Shown in pieces: positions 54,082-63,559 of a stretch of DNA of 64,000 nucleotides. Made by a program: the position numbers and the translations under genes. The DNA comes from Variovorax paradoxus (GTDB lineage: Bacteria; Pseudomonadota; Gammaproteobacteria; Burkholderiales; Burkholderiaceae_C). The notes beneath the pieces were generated by a model that was given only the letters and a program-made list of their open reading frames with translations, did not search any database and was not told where the DNA came from. The stretch lies in NCBI RefSeq assembly GCF_030811855.1, contig NZ_JAUSRN010000002.1, forward strand, positions 372,001-436,000, read 5' to 3'. Position 1 is the first letter of the stretch; every line of letters begins with the position of its first letter.

Positions 54082-55692
54082 CTACTGCGCGACGATCACG
54101 CCCTCGAGCGGCTGCAGCACCAGGCCGCCCTTCAATGCGCCGGTGCGGTCCGCATGGGTCGAGACGAGCACGACGGTCTCGGCCGGCAGCAGTTCCGCGG
54201 CCACGGGGGTCTCGCTGGTCGTGAAGTTCAGCAGCACCACCAACCGCCGCTTGCCTGCGCTTCTCGCATAGGCCAGCACATCGGCACCCGCTTCGAGTTG
54301 CTCGTGGCTTCCTTCGTGCAACGCGGGCTCGTTGCGCCGCAGTGCGATCAGCTTCTTGTAGAGCTGCAGCATGGAGGCGGAATCGCCCTGCTGCGCCTCG
54401 ACGTTGCGCATGCCCCAGTCGCCGCCCAGGCGCAGCCAGGGCGTGCCGTCCGTGAAGCCGGCGGCGTGCGCGCCGCTCCACTGCATGGGCGTGCGCTGCG
54501 GGTCGCGCCCCAAACCCTTGCCGGGCTCGTTCTTCTCGAACGGGTCTTGGACTTCATCGGGCGGAATGGGAACGTCGGTGAGGCCGATCTCGTCGCCGTA
54601 GTAGAGCGTGGGCGTACCGCGCAGCGTGAGGAGCAGCATGGCCGCGAGCCGCGCCCTCTCCTGCCCGACACGGCTCGCGATGCGCGGCTTGTCGTGGTTG
54701 CCCAGCACCCAGTTGGGCGCAGCGCCGTGCGGCAATGCCGCTTCGTAGTTGCGCACGATGCGGTCGATGTCGGCCGCATGCCACGGCGCGGTAATGAGCT
54801 GAAAGTTGAACGGCAGCTGAACGCCCTGCAGCAGCCCGTCGGAGGTGCGCCCGTAGTAGGCCATGAGCCGCTCCAGCGGCAGATAGAGCTCGCCGATCAG
54901 AACGCGCGCGGAAGCCTCGTCGCTGAACTCGTCGACCACGCGGCGCATCTCCACGATGATGTCCTGCATCTCTGGCCGGTCGGTGGTGTACAGCGGCAGC
55001 AGCTGGTGCGAAGGATCCTGGCCCACCTGGAACGAGGGGTTCTGCGGGTTGTCGCGAAACTCCACGTCCTTGATGAGGTGGTACAGCACGTCGACGCGAA
55101 AGCCGTCCACGCCGCGGCGCAGCCAGAAGCGCAGCACGTCGTACATGGCTTGGCGCACCTCGGGATTGCGCCAATTGAGATCGGGCTGCTCCTTCAGGAA
55201 CGAGTGGCAGTAATACTGCCCGCTGACTTCGTCGAAGGTCCATGCGGGTCCGCCAAAATTGCTGAGCCAGTTGTTGGGCGGTCCACCGCCGGGCGCGGGG
55301 TCTCGCCACAGGTACCAGTCGCGCTTGGGGTTGTTGCGCGAGCCCCGGCTCTGCACGAACCACGGGTGCCTGTCCGACGTGTGGTTGGGGACGAAATCAA
55401 GCACCAGTTTCAGGCTGCGCGCCTTGCACTCGGCCGCAAGCGCATCGAAGTCCTCCAGCGTGCCAAAGCGCGGGTCGACATTGCAATAGTCGGAAATGTC
55501 GTACCCGAAGTCGGCCATTGGTGAGGGGTAGATCGGCGAAATCCAGACGGCATCCACGCCAAGCTCGACCAGATAATCGAGCCGCCTCTGGATGCCTCGC
55601 AAGTCGCCGATGCCGTCTCCATCACTGTCCTGGAACGAACGCGGATAGATCTGATAAACGATTCCGTTCTTCCACCAAGCATCGGCCGACAT
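54082..55692 (-). CDS. GH13 alpha-glucosidase (oligo-1,6-glucosidase type)
   Basis: The 536-aa protein starts MSADAWWKNGIVYQIYPRSF with an AAGGAAA ribosome binding site. GH13 motifs: DFVPNHTSDRHPWFVQSRG, nucleophile Asp in GFRVDVLYHL, acid Glu in LIGELYLPLE, and VLGNHDKPRIASR. The sequence QIYPRSFQDSDGDGIGDL is typical of oligo-1,6-glucosidase/alpha-glucosidase and not of amylases that release maltose. It would cleave short dextrins to glucose in the cytoplasm. It is divergent from the TreS-like gene with only 58 bp between starts, so both are probably regulated together. Confidence 0.88.
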   Translation of the reverse strand: MSADAWWKNGIVYQIYPRSFQDSDGDGIGDLRGIQRRLDYLVELGVDAVWISPIYPSPMADFGYDISDYCNVDPRFGTLEDFDALAAECKARSLKLVLDFVPNHTSDRHPWFVQSRGSRNNPKRDWYLWRDPAPGGGPPNNWLSNFGGPAWTFDEVSGQYYCHSFLKEQPDLNWRNPEVRQAMYDVLRFWLRRGVDGFRVDVLYHLIKDVEFRDNPQNPSFQVGQDPSHQLLPLYTTDRPEMQDIIVEMRRVVDEFSDEASARVLIGELYLPLERLMAYYGRTSDGLLQGVQLPFNFQLITAPWHAADIDRIVRNYEAALPHGAAPNWVLGNHDKPRIASRVGQERARLAAMLLLTLRGTPTLYYGDEIGLTDVPIPPDEVQDPFEKNEPGKGLGRDPQRTPMQWSGAHAAGFTDGTPWLRLGGDWGMRNVEAQQGDSASMLQLYKKLIALRRNEPALHEGSHEQLEAGADVLAYARSAGKRRLVVLLNFTTSETPVAAELLPAETVVLVSTHADRTGALKGGLVLQPLEGVIVAQ

Positions 55693-55750
55693 CGAATTTC
55701 CTTTCGTGTTGTTGCATTGCGAGGCACCTATTCTTAGGAGGTTCCCCGGC

Positions 55751-57415
55751 ATGATCAACGACCTTTGGTACAAGAACGCCGTGGTGTATTGCCTGTCCGT
55801 GGGAACCTTCATGGATTCGAACGGCGACGGCTGCGGCGACTTCGAAGGCCTGACACGGCGCCTGGAGTACCTTCACGGCCTGGGAGTGACGACGCTCTGG
55901 CTGATGCCGTTCCATCCATCGCCGGGCCGTGACGACGGCTACGATGTTTCGGACTATTACAACGTCGATCCCCGATTCGGCACGCTCGGCGACTTCGTAG
56001 AGTTCACGCATTCGGCCGAACAGCTCGGCATGCGCGTGCTGATGGACCTTGTCGTCAATCACACCTCGGACCAGCACCCCTGGTACCAGGCAGCGCGCAA
56101 GGACCGGAATTCAAAATACCACGACTGGTATGTCTGGTCCGACAAGAAGCCGCCCCACTTCAGCGACGGTGTGGTTTTTCCGGGCGTGCAGAAATCGACT
56201 TGGACATTCGACAAGATCGCAAGGCGCTGGTTCTTTCACCGCTTCTACGAATTCCAACCCGACCTGAACACGGCAAACCCCGCCGTGCAGGCGGAGATCC
56301 TCAAGATCATGGGCTTCTGGACGCAGATGGGTGTGTCGGGCTTCCGCATGGACGCGGTGCCTTTCGTGATCGGCGCCAAGGGCCCGAAGGTCGTGCACCC
56401 GACCGAAAGATTCGACATGTTGCGGGAGTTCCGCGAGCTGCTTCAATGGCGCCGCGGCGACGCCATCATCCTGGCCGAGGCCAACGTGCTGCCGAAGACC
56501 AACATGGCCTACTTCGGCGACGAGGGCGAGCGGCTGCACATGATGTTCAACTTTCCGGTTAACCAGAACCTGTTCTATGCCATGGCCGCTGGCGACACGC
56601 GGCCGCTGGCCAAGGCGCTGGAGTCCACCAGGGAGCGGCCCGCTACATCGCAGTGGGGCATGTTCCTGCGCAACCACGACGAGCTCGACCTCGGGCGGTT
56701 GCGCCCCGCTCAGCGCCAGCGCGTGTTCGATGCTTTCGGCCCCGAGAAACACATGCAGCTGTACGACCGCGGCATTCGCAGGCGCCTCGCGCCGATGCTC
56801 GGCGGCAACCGGCGCAGGCTCGAGCTCGCCTACAGCCTCATGCTCACCCTGCCCGGCACGCCTGTGATGCGCTATGGCGACGAGATCGGCATGGGCGACG
56901 ACCTCAATCTGCCCGAGCGCACCTGTGCGCGCACGCCGATGCAGTGGTCCACCGAACGCCAGGGCGGGTTCACCACCTCGTCGAAGCCGGTGATTCCGGT
57001 GATCTCGGGCGGCGCCTACGGCTTCGAGCACGTGAACGTGGCGGCGCAACGGCGCGACCCCGACTCGCTGCTCAACTGGATGGAACGCGTGATCCGCATG
57101 CGCAAGGAGGTGCCGGAAATCGGATGGGGCGACTTCAAGGTGATTCCCCACGTGGAAAAGTCCGTGCTCGTGATCCGCTACGAATGGCGCGGCAATGCGG
57201 TGGCCTTCATCCACAACTTTCGCGCCGACCCGCTCGAAATCAAGCTCGACGCCAAGTCGTTCGGCCGGCATGGCGGGCAGCTGATCAACCTGCTCTCCAA
57301 TGCGCACAGCCGCGCCAACTCCAAGGGCACGCACTGCATGCTTCTGGAGCCCTACGGGTACCGGTGGTTCCGGGTCGGCCCTCTGGATTACCTGCTCAAG
57401 CGCGAAGAGATGTGA
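55751..57415 (+). CDS. TreS-like GH13 enzyme without kinase domain
   Basis: The 554-aa protein resembles the TreS half of the fusion at 42094-45426: WYKNAVVYCLSVGTFMDSNG, DLVVNHTSDQHPWYQAARKD, nucleophile in GFRMDAVPFVI, acid in ILAEANVLPK, FLRNHDELDLGRL, and YGDEIGMGDDL. It probably interconverts trehalose and maltose or hydrolyses alpha-glucosides, but sequence alone cannot separate these. It lacks the maltokinase half. The start ATG at 55751 has a perfect AGGAGG site; the earlier in-frame ATG is rejected because it overlaps the divergent gene. It gives the window a second trehalose enzyme outside the main operon. Confidence 0.85.
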   Translation: MINDLWYKNAVVYCLSVGTFMDSNGDGCGDFEGLTRRLEYLHGLGVTTLWLMPFHPSPGRDDGYDVSDYYNVDPRFGTLGDFVEFTHSAEQLGMRVLMDLVVNHTSDQHPWYQAARKDRNSKYHDWYVWSDKKPPHFSDGVVFPGVQKSTWTFDKIARRWFFHRFYEFQPDLNTANPAVQAEILKIMGFWTQMGVSGFRMDAVPFVIGAKGPKVVHPTERFDMLREFRELLQWRRGDAIILAEANVLPKTNMAYFGDEGERLHMMFNFPVNQNLFYAMAAGDTRPLAKALESTRERPATSQWGMFLRNHDELDLGRLRPAQRQRVFDAFGPEKHMQLYDRGIRRRLAPMLGGNRRRLELAYSLMLTLPGTPVMRYGDEIGMGDDLNLPERTCARTPMQWSTERQGGFTTSSKPVIPVISGGAYGFEHVNVAAQRRDPDSLLNWMERVIRMRKEVPEIGWGDFKVIPHVEKSVLVIRYEWRGNAVAFIHNFRADPLEIKLDAKSFGRHGGQLINLLSNAHSRANSKGTHCMLLEPYGYRWFRVGPLDYLLKREEM

Positions 57416-57489
57416 CGCCGCCCGCCAACCCACGAGTTATGGGGGATTGCGCGAGGTACCCATCCCCCCTCTTCTGACACACTAGGCGC

Positions 57490-57518
57490 GCAGCGCGGGC
57501 CGCATCGCGCTGCTTTTT
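57490..57518 (+). terminator. Intrinsic terminator-like hairpin just before the cyclase gene
   Basis: A perfect 8-bp stem gcagcgcg ... cgcgctgc has an 8-nt loop and is followed by TTTTT (57514-57518), a textbook rho-independent terminator for the TreS-like gene. It ends only 8 nt before the start codon of the diguanylate cyclase at 57527, leaving no room for a Shine-Dalgarno sequence. Confidence 0.75.
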
Positions 57519-57526
57519 CCACGCCA

Positions 57527-60500
57527 ATGAACTCATCAGGTCTCCGGAACATCCACATCAGCTTGAACACGCGCCTAAGTCTCGGCGTGGCCGCGGTGGT
57601 CCTGGCGGCCACCTTCGCTATTGCGACGGTGGCATTGCAGCTGGTCAAGACCAGCATGAAGAGCTCGATCGAAAGCGAAGCATTCGCGCGGCTGTCTGCC
57701 ATTGCGAACACGGTAGACCAAAAGTTCGTCAGCCGGCGCACGCTGCTCGAGACCTTTGCCGACAGCGTAAAGACGAACGGCTTTGCAGACGCGGCAAGCT
57801 TGCAGGCCTTCATCGAAAAGCACCCTTCGCTTCGCAAGGCGTTCAGCAATGTCGCGTTCTTCACGCCCGATGGTGACCTGATCGCGAGCCTCAGCGGCGC
57901 GCAGCAGCCCGGCAAGGTGAACATCGCGGACCGCCCCTACTTCAAGCAGACGATCGCGTCCAAAACCGGCGTCCTCTCCGATCCTTATCTGAACCGGCTC
58001 AACGGCTTGGCTCAGATTGCCCTCACCGAGCCGGTGCTGGACACGGCCGGCAACGTGAAGTACGTGATCTCGGGCGCCATCAACCTGCGGGAGCGGAACA
58101 TCCTGGGCGAGCTCGCCGACGTCAGGTTCGGCCAGACCGGCTACCTGTTCATCACCAGCACGGAAGGCAGCGTGATCGACCATCCGTCGACGGAGCGCAT
58201 CATCAACCAGACGGGCCTGAAGGGGGTCGGCAATCCCGAGATCGATCGTCCGATGGAAGGCTACGAAGGCGCGGCCGAGGGCGTCAACCACGCGGGCGTG
58301 CACGCCCTGTACGCCTTCAAGCGGCTGCGCGAGACCAACTGGGTCATGGGCTCCATGTATCCCACCAAGGAGGCCTTTGCCCGGATCGACGCGATCGAGC
58401 GCTCGGCCTGGATGGGCGCGGTGGTGCTCGCAACGCTTGCCGGCGCCCTGGCACTGGCGCTGGTGCGCCGGCAACTCAGGCCGCTCACGCATCTGCACCG
58501 GCACATGCTCGACGTGGACAACCCCGCGCTCGAAGCCGCCGTGCCGCGCACTTATCCGAAGGACGAGATCGGCGACATCGCGCGCACCTTCGACACGCTG
58601 ATGTGGCAGCGCAAGTCGAGCGAGAAATTCCTCCGCGACATCACCGACAACCTGCCCGCGATGGTGTCGCACGTCGATGCGCAAGGCCGCTACACCTTCG
58701 TGAACGCTCCGCTTTGCAGAAAGCTCGATCGCGGCGCGGCCCAGCTGATCGGACGCGAGGCGCGCAGCTTCGGAGACGACGACGAGGCCATGGAGGCCGC
58801 CGTCCAGCGCGTGATGGCCGGCGAGGCCGTCAGTTTCGAAAGAAGGGGCGATGCGCGCCGCGGCGAGGAAGACCGCTACTTCCAGACCGAGCTCATTCCC
58901 GACCGCAACAAGGCCGGACAGGTTCGCGGCTACTACGCCATGACCTCGGACGTGACGGAGCGCAAGCGCATCGAGTTCAGCCTGGCGCACAGCGAAGCGC
59001 AGGTGCGCATCATCGCGGATAACATCCCTGCGCTGGTGTCGCACGTCGATGCGTCATTGCGCTACACCTTCGTCAACGCCCAGGTCAGGGCGCTGCACAA
59101 GGAACGCGCGATGGTCGGCCGCTCGATGCCCGAGGTTCGGGGTCCGGCTGATTTCTCGCTCGTGGAGCCAGCCTATGAGCGCGCGCTGGCTGGCGAAACG
59201 GTGGTCATCGAGAAAGCCGGCGACGCGGCGCTGGGCATTGGCGACCGAACCTACAAGGCTCACTACATTCCAGACCAGGACGCGAACGGCGTGGTGCAGG
59301 GCGTGTTCGCCATGACCTTCGACATCACCGACGAGGTGAACATACGCAAAGCCTTGACCGCGCAGGAAAAACGGCTGCGCGACGTGACCGACAGCATTCC
59401 GGCACTGGTGGGCTACTTCGACAGCAACGAGAACTGCCTGTTCGCCAACAGCCGCTCGCGGCGCATGGCCGGCCTTGGCGACGGCCCGCTGGACGGCGTG
59501 ACCCTGCGCTCGTCCGTGGGCAAGGCGGTGTACCGGCAGCAGCGGCCCTACCTTCCGCTGGTGCGCGAGGGCAAGTCGGTGCGCTTTCCGGTGCAGGCGC
59601 CGCTCCATGGAAAGACCGGGTACTTTCAGGTCAACCTGATTCCCGACCTGGATGCCGAGGGAAAGTTCATCGGCTTCTATCTCATGACCTTCAACATCAC
59701 CGCCTTGAAGCAGGCGGAGCTGCGGCAGGCAGAGAGCGAAATGCGCCTGCGCACCATCACCGACAACCTGCCGGCGCTCATCACCTACATCGACCGCGAC
59801 GAAAAGATCACCTTTGCCAATGCGACCTACCGCGAGTGGATGGGCTTGGATCCCGCCCGGCTGCTGGGCCGCCATGTGAGCGAGGTAGCGGGCGAAGAAC
59901 TTTATCTTTCGCGCAAGGCCATGATCGCGCGTGCGCTGGCCGGAGAGCGCGTGGAGTTCGAGGCCAAGACCCGAACCAAGGATTTCGACCGCACGACCCG
60001 CGTGAGCTACGTGCCGGACATCGGTCCCGACGGCGTCACGCGCGGGATCTTCTCGCTCAGCCTGGACATCAGCGCCTTGAAAGCGGTGGAGCGCCAGCTG
60101 ATCGACCTGGCGCGGCTCGACCCGCTCACCGGGCTTTCGAACCGGCTCGCCTTTAACGAATACCTGCCGAGCGCCCTGGCCCGCGCCCAGCGCTCGGGCA
60201 ATGCGCTGGCGGTGCTGTTCCTGGACATCGACCGCTTCAAGACCATCAACGACACCTTCGGCCATGCGACCGGCGACGGTGTGCTGGTCGAGTATGCGAA
60301 GCGCCTGCTGGCCAGCGTGCGGAGCACCGACACGGTGGCCCGCCTTGCCGGCGACGAGTTCGTGGTGGTGCTGGAAAACGTCCACACGCGCGAAGCCGCA
60401 GTGAGCGTGGCTCGCAAGATCGTCAGCCAGATCGGCACCTCGCCTTTTGAACTCGATGGCCAGAGCCTCAGGGTCACCACCAGTATCGGCATTGCGTTTC

Positions 60501-60610
60501 ACCAGCCGACCGACACGGCCGTCACCGACGCCGACCTGCTGGCGCGCGCCGACGCAGCCCTTTACCGCGCCAAGTCGTCGGGCCGCAACACCTTCGGCTT
60601 TTCCGATTGA
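57527..60610 (+). CDS. dCache-PAS-GGDEF diguanylate cyclase
   Basis: The 1,027-aa protein has a transmembrane helix at ~18-40, a periplasmic dCache-type sensor (residues ~45-285: YFKQTIASKTGVLSDPYL, GQTGYLFITSTEGSVIDHP), a second helix (~290-312), a HAMP-like segment, four PAS domains in series (each starting DITDNLPAMVSHVD-like) and a C-terminal GGDEF domain from DPLTGLSNRLAF (~864). The active-site motif is AGDEF (~942), preceded by the inhibitory-site RSTD at the right spacing, so c-di-GMP synthesis with product inhibition is likely. No Shine-Dalgarno is visible because a terminator hairpin abuts the start. Two further c-di-GMP genes follow. Confidence 0.88.
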   Translation: MNSSGLRNIHISLNTRLSLGVAAVVLAATFAIATVALQLVKTSMKSSIESEAFARLSAIANTVDQKFVSRRTLLETFADSVKTNGFADAASLQAFIEKHPSLRKAFSNVAFFTPDGDLIASLSGAQQPGKVNIADRPYFKQTIASKTGVLSDPYLNRLNGLAQIALTEPVLDTAGNVKYVISGAINLRERNILGELADVRFGQTGYLFITSTEGSVIDHPSTERIINQTGLKGVGNPEIDRPMEGYEGAAEGVNHAGVHALYAFKRLRETNWVMGSMYPTKEAFARIDAIERSAWMGAVVLATLAGALALALVRRQLRPLTHLHRHMLDVDNPALEAAVPRTYPKDEIGDIARTFDTLMWQRKSSEKFLRDITDNLPAMVSHVDAQGRYTFVNAPLCRKLDRGAAQLIGREARSFGDDDEAMEAAVQRVMAGEAVSFERRGDARRGEEDRYFQTELIPDRNKAGQVRGYYAMTSDVTERKRIEFSLAHSEAQVRIIADNIPALVSHVDASLRYTFVNAQVRALHKERAMVGRSMPEVRGPADFSLVEPAYERALAGETVVIEKAGDAALGIGDRTYKAHYIPDQDANGVVQGVFAMTFDITDEVNIRKALTAQEKRLRDVTDSIPALVGYFDSNENCLFANSRSRRMAGLGDGPLDGVTLRSSVGKAVYRQQRPYLPLVREGKSVRFPVQAPLHGKTGYFQVNLIPDLDAEGKFIGFYLMTFNITALKQAELRQAESEMRLRTITDNLPALITYIDRDEKITFANATYREWMGLDPARLLGRHVSEVAGEELYLSRKAMIARALAGERVEFEAKTRTKDFDRTTRVSYVPDIGPDGVTRGIFSLSLDISALKAVERQLIDLARLDPLTGLSNRLAFNEYLPSALARAQRSGNALAVLFLDIDRFKTINDTFGHATGDGVLVEYAKRLLASVRSTDTVARLAGDEFVVVLENVHTREAAVSVARKIVSQIGTSPFELDGQSLRVTTSIGIAFHQPTDTAVTDADLLARADAALYRAKSSGRNTFGFSD

Positions 60611-60742
60611 CGCGCCTCAGCCGCGCCCAGGTCGTTCTGAATACTTTCGTAGTGCTGCGTTGCGCCCGCACTGCGCCGCCGGCGCGCCTTTGCTGACAAG
60701 GCCGTCCGGCCCCCTCAGAATCACCCCACAGGAGATCCATTC

Positions 60743-62650
60743 ATGTCCCCCACCGAAGTCGTCACGCCCGAGCAATTGCTGCATGCGCTGGAGGTTCAAA
60801 GCCGCATGCCGATCCTGCGCATCGGCCAGGCGCTGATGGCGCTCGGCGTGCTCACCGAGGAGCAGCTGCGTGCGGGGCTGGAGCAGCAGAAGCTCGATCG
60901 GAGCGTGCCGCTCGGCGAAACCCTGGTGCGCATGGGTGTGGTCACGCGGGCCCAGCTGCAGACGGCGCTGGTGCGCAAGATGGGCTATCCGCTCGTCAAC
61001 CTGCACGTGTTCCCGGTGGCCGTGGACGCCCTGCGAACCATCACCCACGGCGCGGCGCGGCGCCTGCAGGTCATGCCGCTCATGATCCACGAGGGGCGCC
61101 TCATTCTTGCGCTCGACGATCCAGCCAGCCGCCTGGCCGCGATCGACGAGGTGGAGTTCATCACGCAGATGAAGGTGGTGCCGGTGATCGGGGAGTGCCT
61201 GGTGCTGGACACCGTGCTCTACAAGGCTTACGGAAAGCTCGGGCAGGACACGCCCGACCCCACCATCGTCCACGATCCCTCGCGGCCGCTCGAGTTCGAC
61301 ACGGCGGACACCAGCGAACTGCTGGTCACCCTGGAGAAGGAAGAGCGGCAAGAGCGGCAAGAGCGACCGACCACGATCGAAGAGGCGCCCATCGAACAGT
61401 CGGACAACTCGCTGGTGCGGATGATCAACAGCATGATCATCGACGCACACCGCGAAGGCGCGTCGGACATCCACATCGAAAGCTATCCGGGACAGGAGAA
61501 GACCCGCATCCGGTTTCGTAAGGACGGGCGGCTGCGCACCCACCTGGAGCTGCCGGCCACCTACCGCAACGTGGTGGTGGCGCGCATCAAGATCATGTGC
61601 GACCTGGACATCAGCGAGAGGCGCAAGCCGCAGGACGGCAAGATCAACTTCGCCAAGTATTCGCCGCAGCACCGCATCGAGCTGCGCGTGGCCACCATTC
61701 CCACCGCCAACGGCCTCGAAGACGTGGTGATGCGTATCCTTGCCTCGGCGCAACCCCTGGCGCTGAAGCAGCTTGGCCTCTCCGAGCGAAACCTGGCGCA
61801 GTTGACGCAGGCGATCGAGCGTCCCTACGGCATGGTGCTGTGCGTGGGCCCTACGGGGTCGGGCAAGACCACCACGCTGCACTCGGCGCTGATGCACATC
61901 AACACGCCCGAGCGAAAGATCTGGACGGCCGAAGACCCGATCGAAATCACCCAGCCGGGCCTGCGCCAGGTGCAGGTCAATCCGCGCATCGACTGGACCT
62001 TTGCCAAGGCGCTGCGGGCCTTCGTGCGAGCCGATCCCGACGTGATCATGGTCGGCGAAATCCGCGACGAGGAAACCGCCAAGACAGCCATCGAGGCTTC
62101 GCTCACCGGCCACCTCGTGCTGTCGACGCTGCACACCAACAGCGCGCCTGAAACCGTGACGCGGCTCTTGGACATGGGCATGGACCCGTTCAATTTCGCC
62201 GATTCACTCTTGGCGGTGCTGGCGCAGCGGCTGGTGCGCCGCCTCTGCGAACGTTGCGTCCAGAGCCGGCCCATGCGTGACGAAGAAGTCGAAGAACTGC
62301 TGTCCGACTACATGCATTCATTCGCCGCGCACGAGGCCATGCCGGACGAACGCGAGGCGGTGCGTAAGAAATGGCTCGGCCAATACGGCCGCGATGGCCA
62401 GCTGCAAGTCTTCACCAGCACCGGATGCCCGCACTGCGACAGTTCTGGCTTCAACGGCCGCGTCGGCATTCACGAACTGATGATGATCTCCAGGACGCTG
62501 CGCCGACTGGTCCAGAACGGCGCCCGCGCCGAGGAACTGCAGGAAGCGGCCATGCAGGAAGGCATGCGCACCCTGCGCCAGGACGGCATCGACAAGGTGC
62601 TTGCGGGCAAGACCACCATTGAAGAGGTCCGGGCCACCAGCAACATGTGA
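60743..62650 (+). CDS. GspE/PilB-type secretion ATPase with tandem MshEN motifs
   Basis: The 635-aa protein has two N-terminal MshEN-type units (RIGQALMALGVLTEEQL... and PLGETLVRMGVVTRAQLQTAL), the motif that binds c-di-GMP in MshE-like ATPases. A linker follows, then the ATPase with Walker A GPTGSGKTTTLH (residue ~370), Asp box WTAEDPIEI, Walker B region PDVIMVGEIRDEET and His box STLHTNSAPETVTRLLDMG. The C-terminal zinc ribbon has CERC and CPHC. It would power a type II secretion system, type IV pilus or related filament, but no pilus or gsp gene is adjacent. Its start has CAGGAGA. It follows the cyclase by 132 bp and faces the EAL gene, forming a c-di-GMP cluster. Confidence 0.9.
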   Translation: MSPTEVVTPEQLLHALEVQSRMPILRIGQALMALGVLTEEQLRAGLEQQKLDRSVPLGETLVRMGVVTRAQLQTALVRKMGYPLVNLHVFPVAVDALRTITHGAARRLQVMPLMIHEGRLILALDDPASRLAAIDEVEFITQMKVVPVIGECLVLDTVLYKAYGKLGQDTPDPTIVHDPSRPLEFDTADTSELLVTLEKEERQERQERPTTIEEAPIEQSDNSLVRMINSMIIDAHREGASDIHIESYPGQEKTRIRFRKDGRLRTHLELPATYRNVVVARIKIMCDLDISERRKPQDGKINFAKYSPQHRIELRVATIPTANGLEDVVMRILASAQPLALKQLGLSERNLAQLTQAIERPYGMVLCVGPTGSGKTTTLHSALMHINTPERKIWTAEDPIEITQPGLRQVQVNPRIDWTFAKALRAFVRADPDVIMVGEIRDEETAKTAIEASLTGHLVLSTLHTNSAPETVTRLLDMGMDPFNFADSLLAVLAQRLVRRLCERCVQSRPMRDEEVEELLSDYMHSFAAHEAMPDEREAVRKKWLGQYGRDGQLQVFTSTGCPHCDSSGFNGRVGIHELMMISRTLRRLVQNGARAEELQEAAMQEGMRTLRQDGIDKVLAGKTTIEEVRATSNM

Positions 62651-62683
62651 GTTGGCGCCGGAACGCGCCGGGCGATACCCCGC

Positions 62684-63430
62684 TCAGGCGGCATCCCACG
62701 CCACCGCCGGCAGCGTGGCGATGGCGGGACGTGCGAACAGGTAGCCCTGGAAGAGTTCCACGCCCAGCGACTGGAGCGCATGCACTTCGTCGGAAGACTC
62801 GACGCCTTCCGCCACGGCACGGATGCCGAGCTCCAGGCAGGTGCCGACAAAGCCCCGCACGATGCTGAGCCGCACCGGGTCATTGTGGATGTTGCGCACC
62901 AGGCCCATGTCGATCTTCACCACGTCGGGCTGGAACCCCGCAAGCAGTTCGAAGCCCGCATAGGCGGCGCCGAAATCGTCGATGGCCGAGGTAAAGCCGT
63001 AGCCCTTGTAGGTGCGGAAGGCAGCCGCCAAACCCGGCAGGTCGGCCACGCGTTCGCCTTCGGTAATCTCGAACATCAGCCGATGGACGGGAAAGTTGCA
63101 ACGCTCGGCGGCCGCCATGGCGGTATGAAAGCACTCGGTCTGCCCGGCCACGTCGTTGGGCATGATGTTGAGGCTGAGCTTCGATTCCATGCCCAGGGCG
63201 GATGCGGTTTCAATGGCCTTAACGCGGCAAGCCTCATGAAACGCGAACCGGTTCTGCGGGGTCACGCGCGAGAAAACCTCCAGCGCGCCCTCCCCCAAGG
63301 CGCCCCGCACCAGCGCTTCATGCGCAAAGACTTCCCGCCGCTCGAAATCCACGATTGGCTGAAAGGCCATGACAAACCCGGAGTCGTAACCCCGAGGAAT
63401 GGTGGCATTGGCCGTTGCTCCGGTAATCAC
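62684..63430 (-). CDS. EAL-domain c-di-GMP phosphodiesterase
   Basis: The 248-aa protein is a stand-alone EAL domain with the full active-site set: HEALVRG, the Asn in LSLNIMPND, MFEITEGERV, AIDDFGAAYAGFELL with DD, VKIDMGLVRNI, and AEGVESSDE. All expected metal and catalytic residues appear present, so it should linearise c-di-GMP in the cytoplasm. No sensor or membrane segment is attached. It starts with GTG at 63428-63430 behind AGGA. It converges on the MshEN ATPase gene, so synthesis, binding and degradation of c-di-GMP lie side by side. Confidence 0.9.
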   Translation of the reverse strand: MITGATANATIPRGYDSGFVMAFQPIVDFERREVFAHEALVRGALGEGALEVFSRVTPQNRFAFHEACRVKAIETASALGMESKLSLNIMPNDVAGQTECFHTAMAAAERCNFPVHRLMFEITEGERVADLPGLAAAFRTYKGYGFTSAIDDFGAAYAGFELLAGFQPDVVKIDMGLVRNIHNDPVRLSIVRGFVGTCLELGIRAVAEGVESSDEVHALQSLGVELFQGYLFARPAIATLPAVAWDAA

Positions 63431-63559
63431 AGGAATGGATCCTCAGGAATGGGCCAGGGTAATTGAATAGTGCACAGTATTCAAATGTAACCGGTATGTC
63501 ACCGATTCCGGCGATCCGTCGTTTTTACGCGCCAGTTGCCCATTTTCTGCCCCAAAAAC

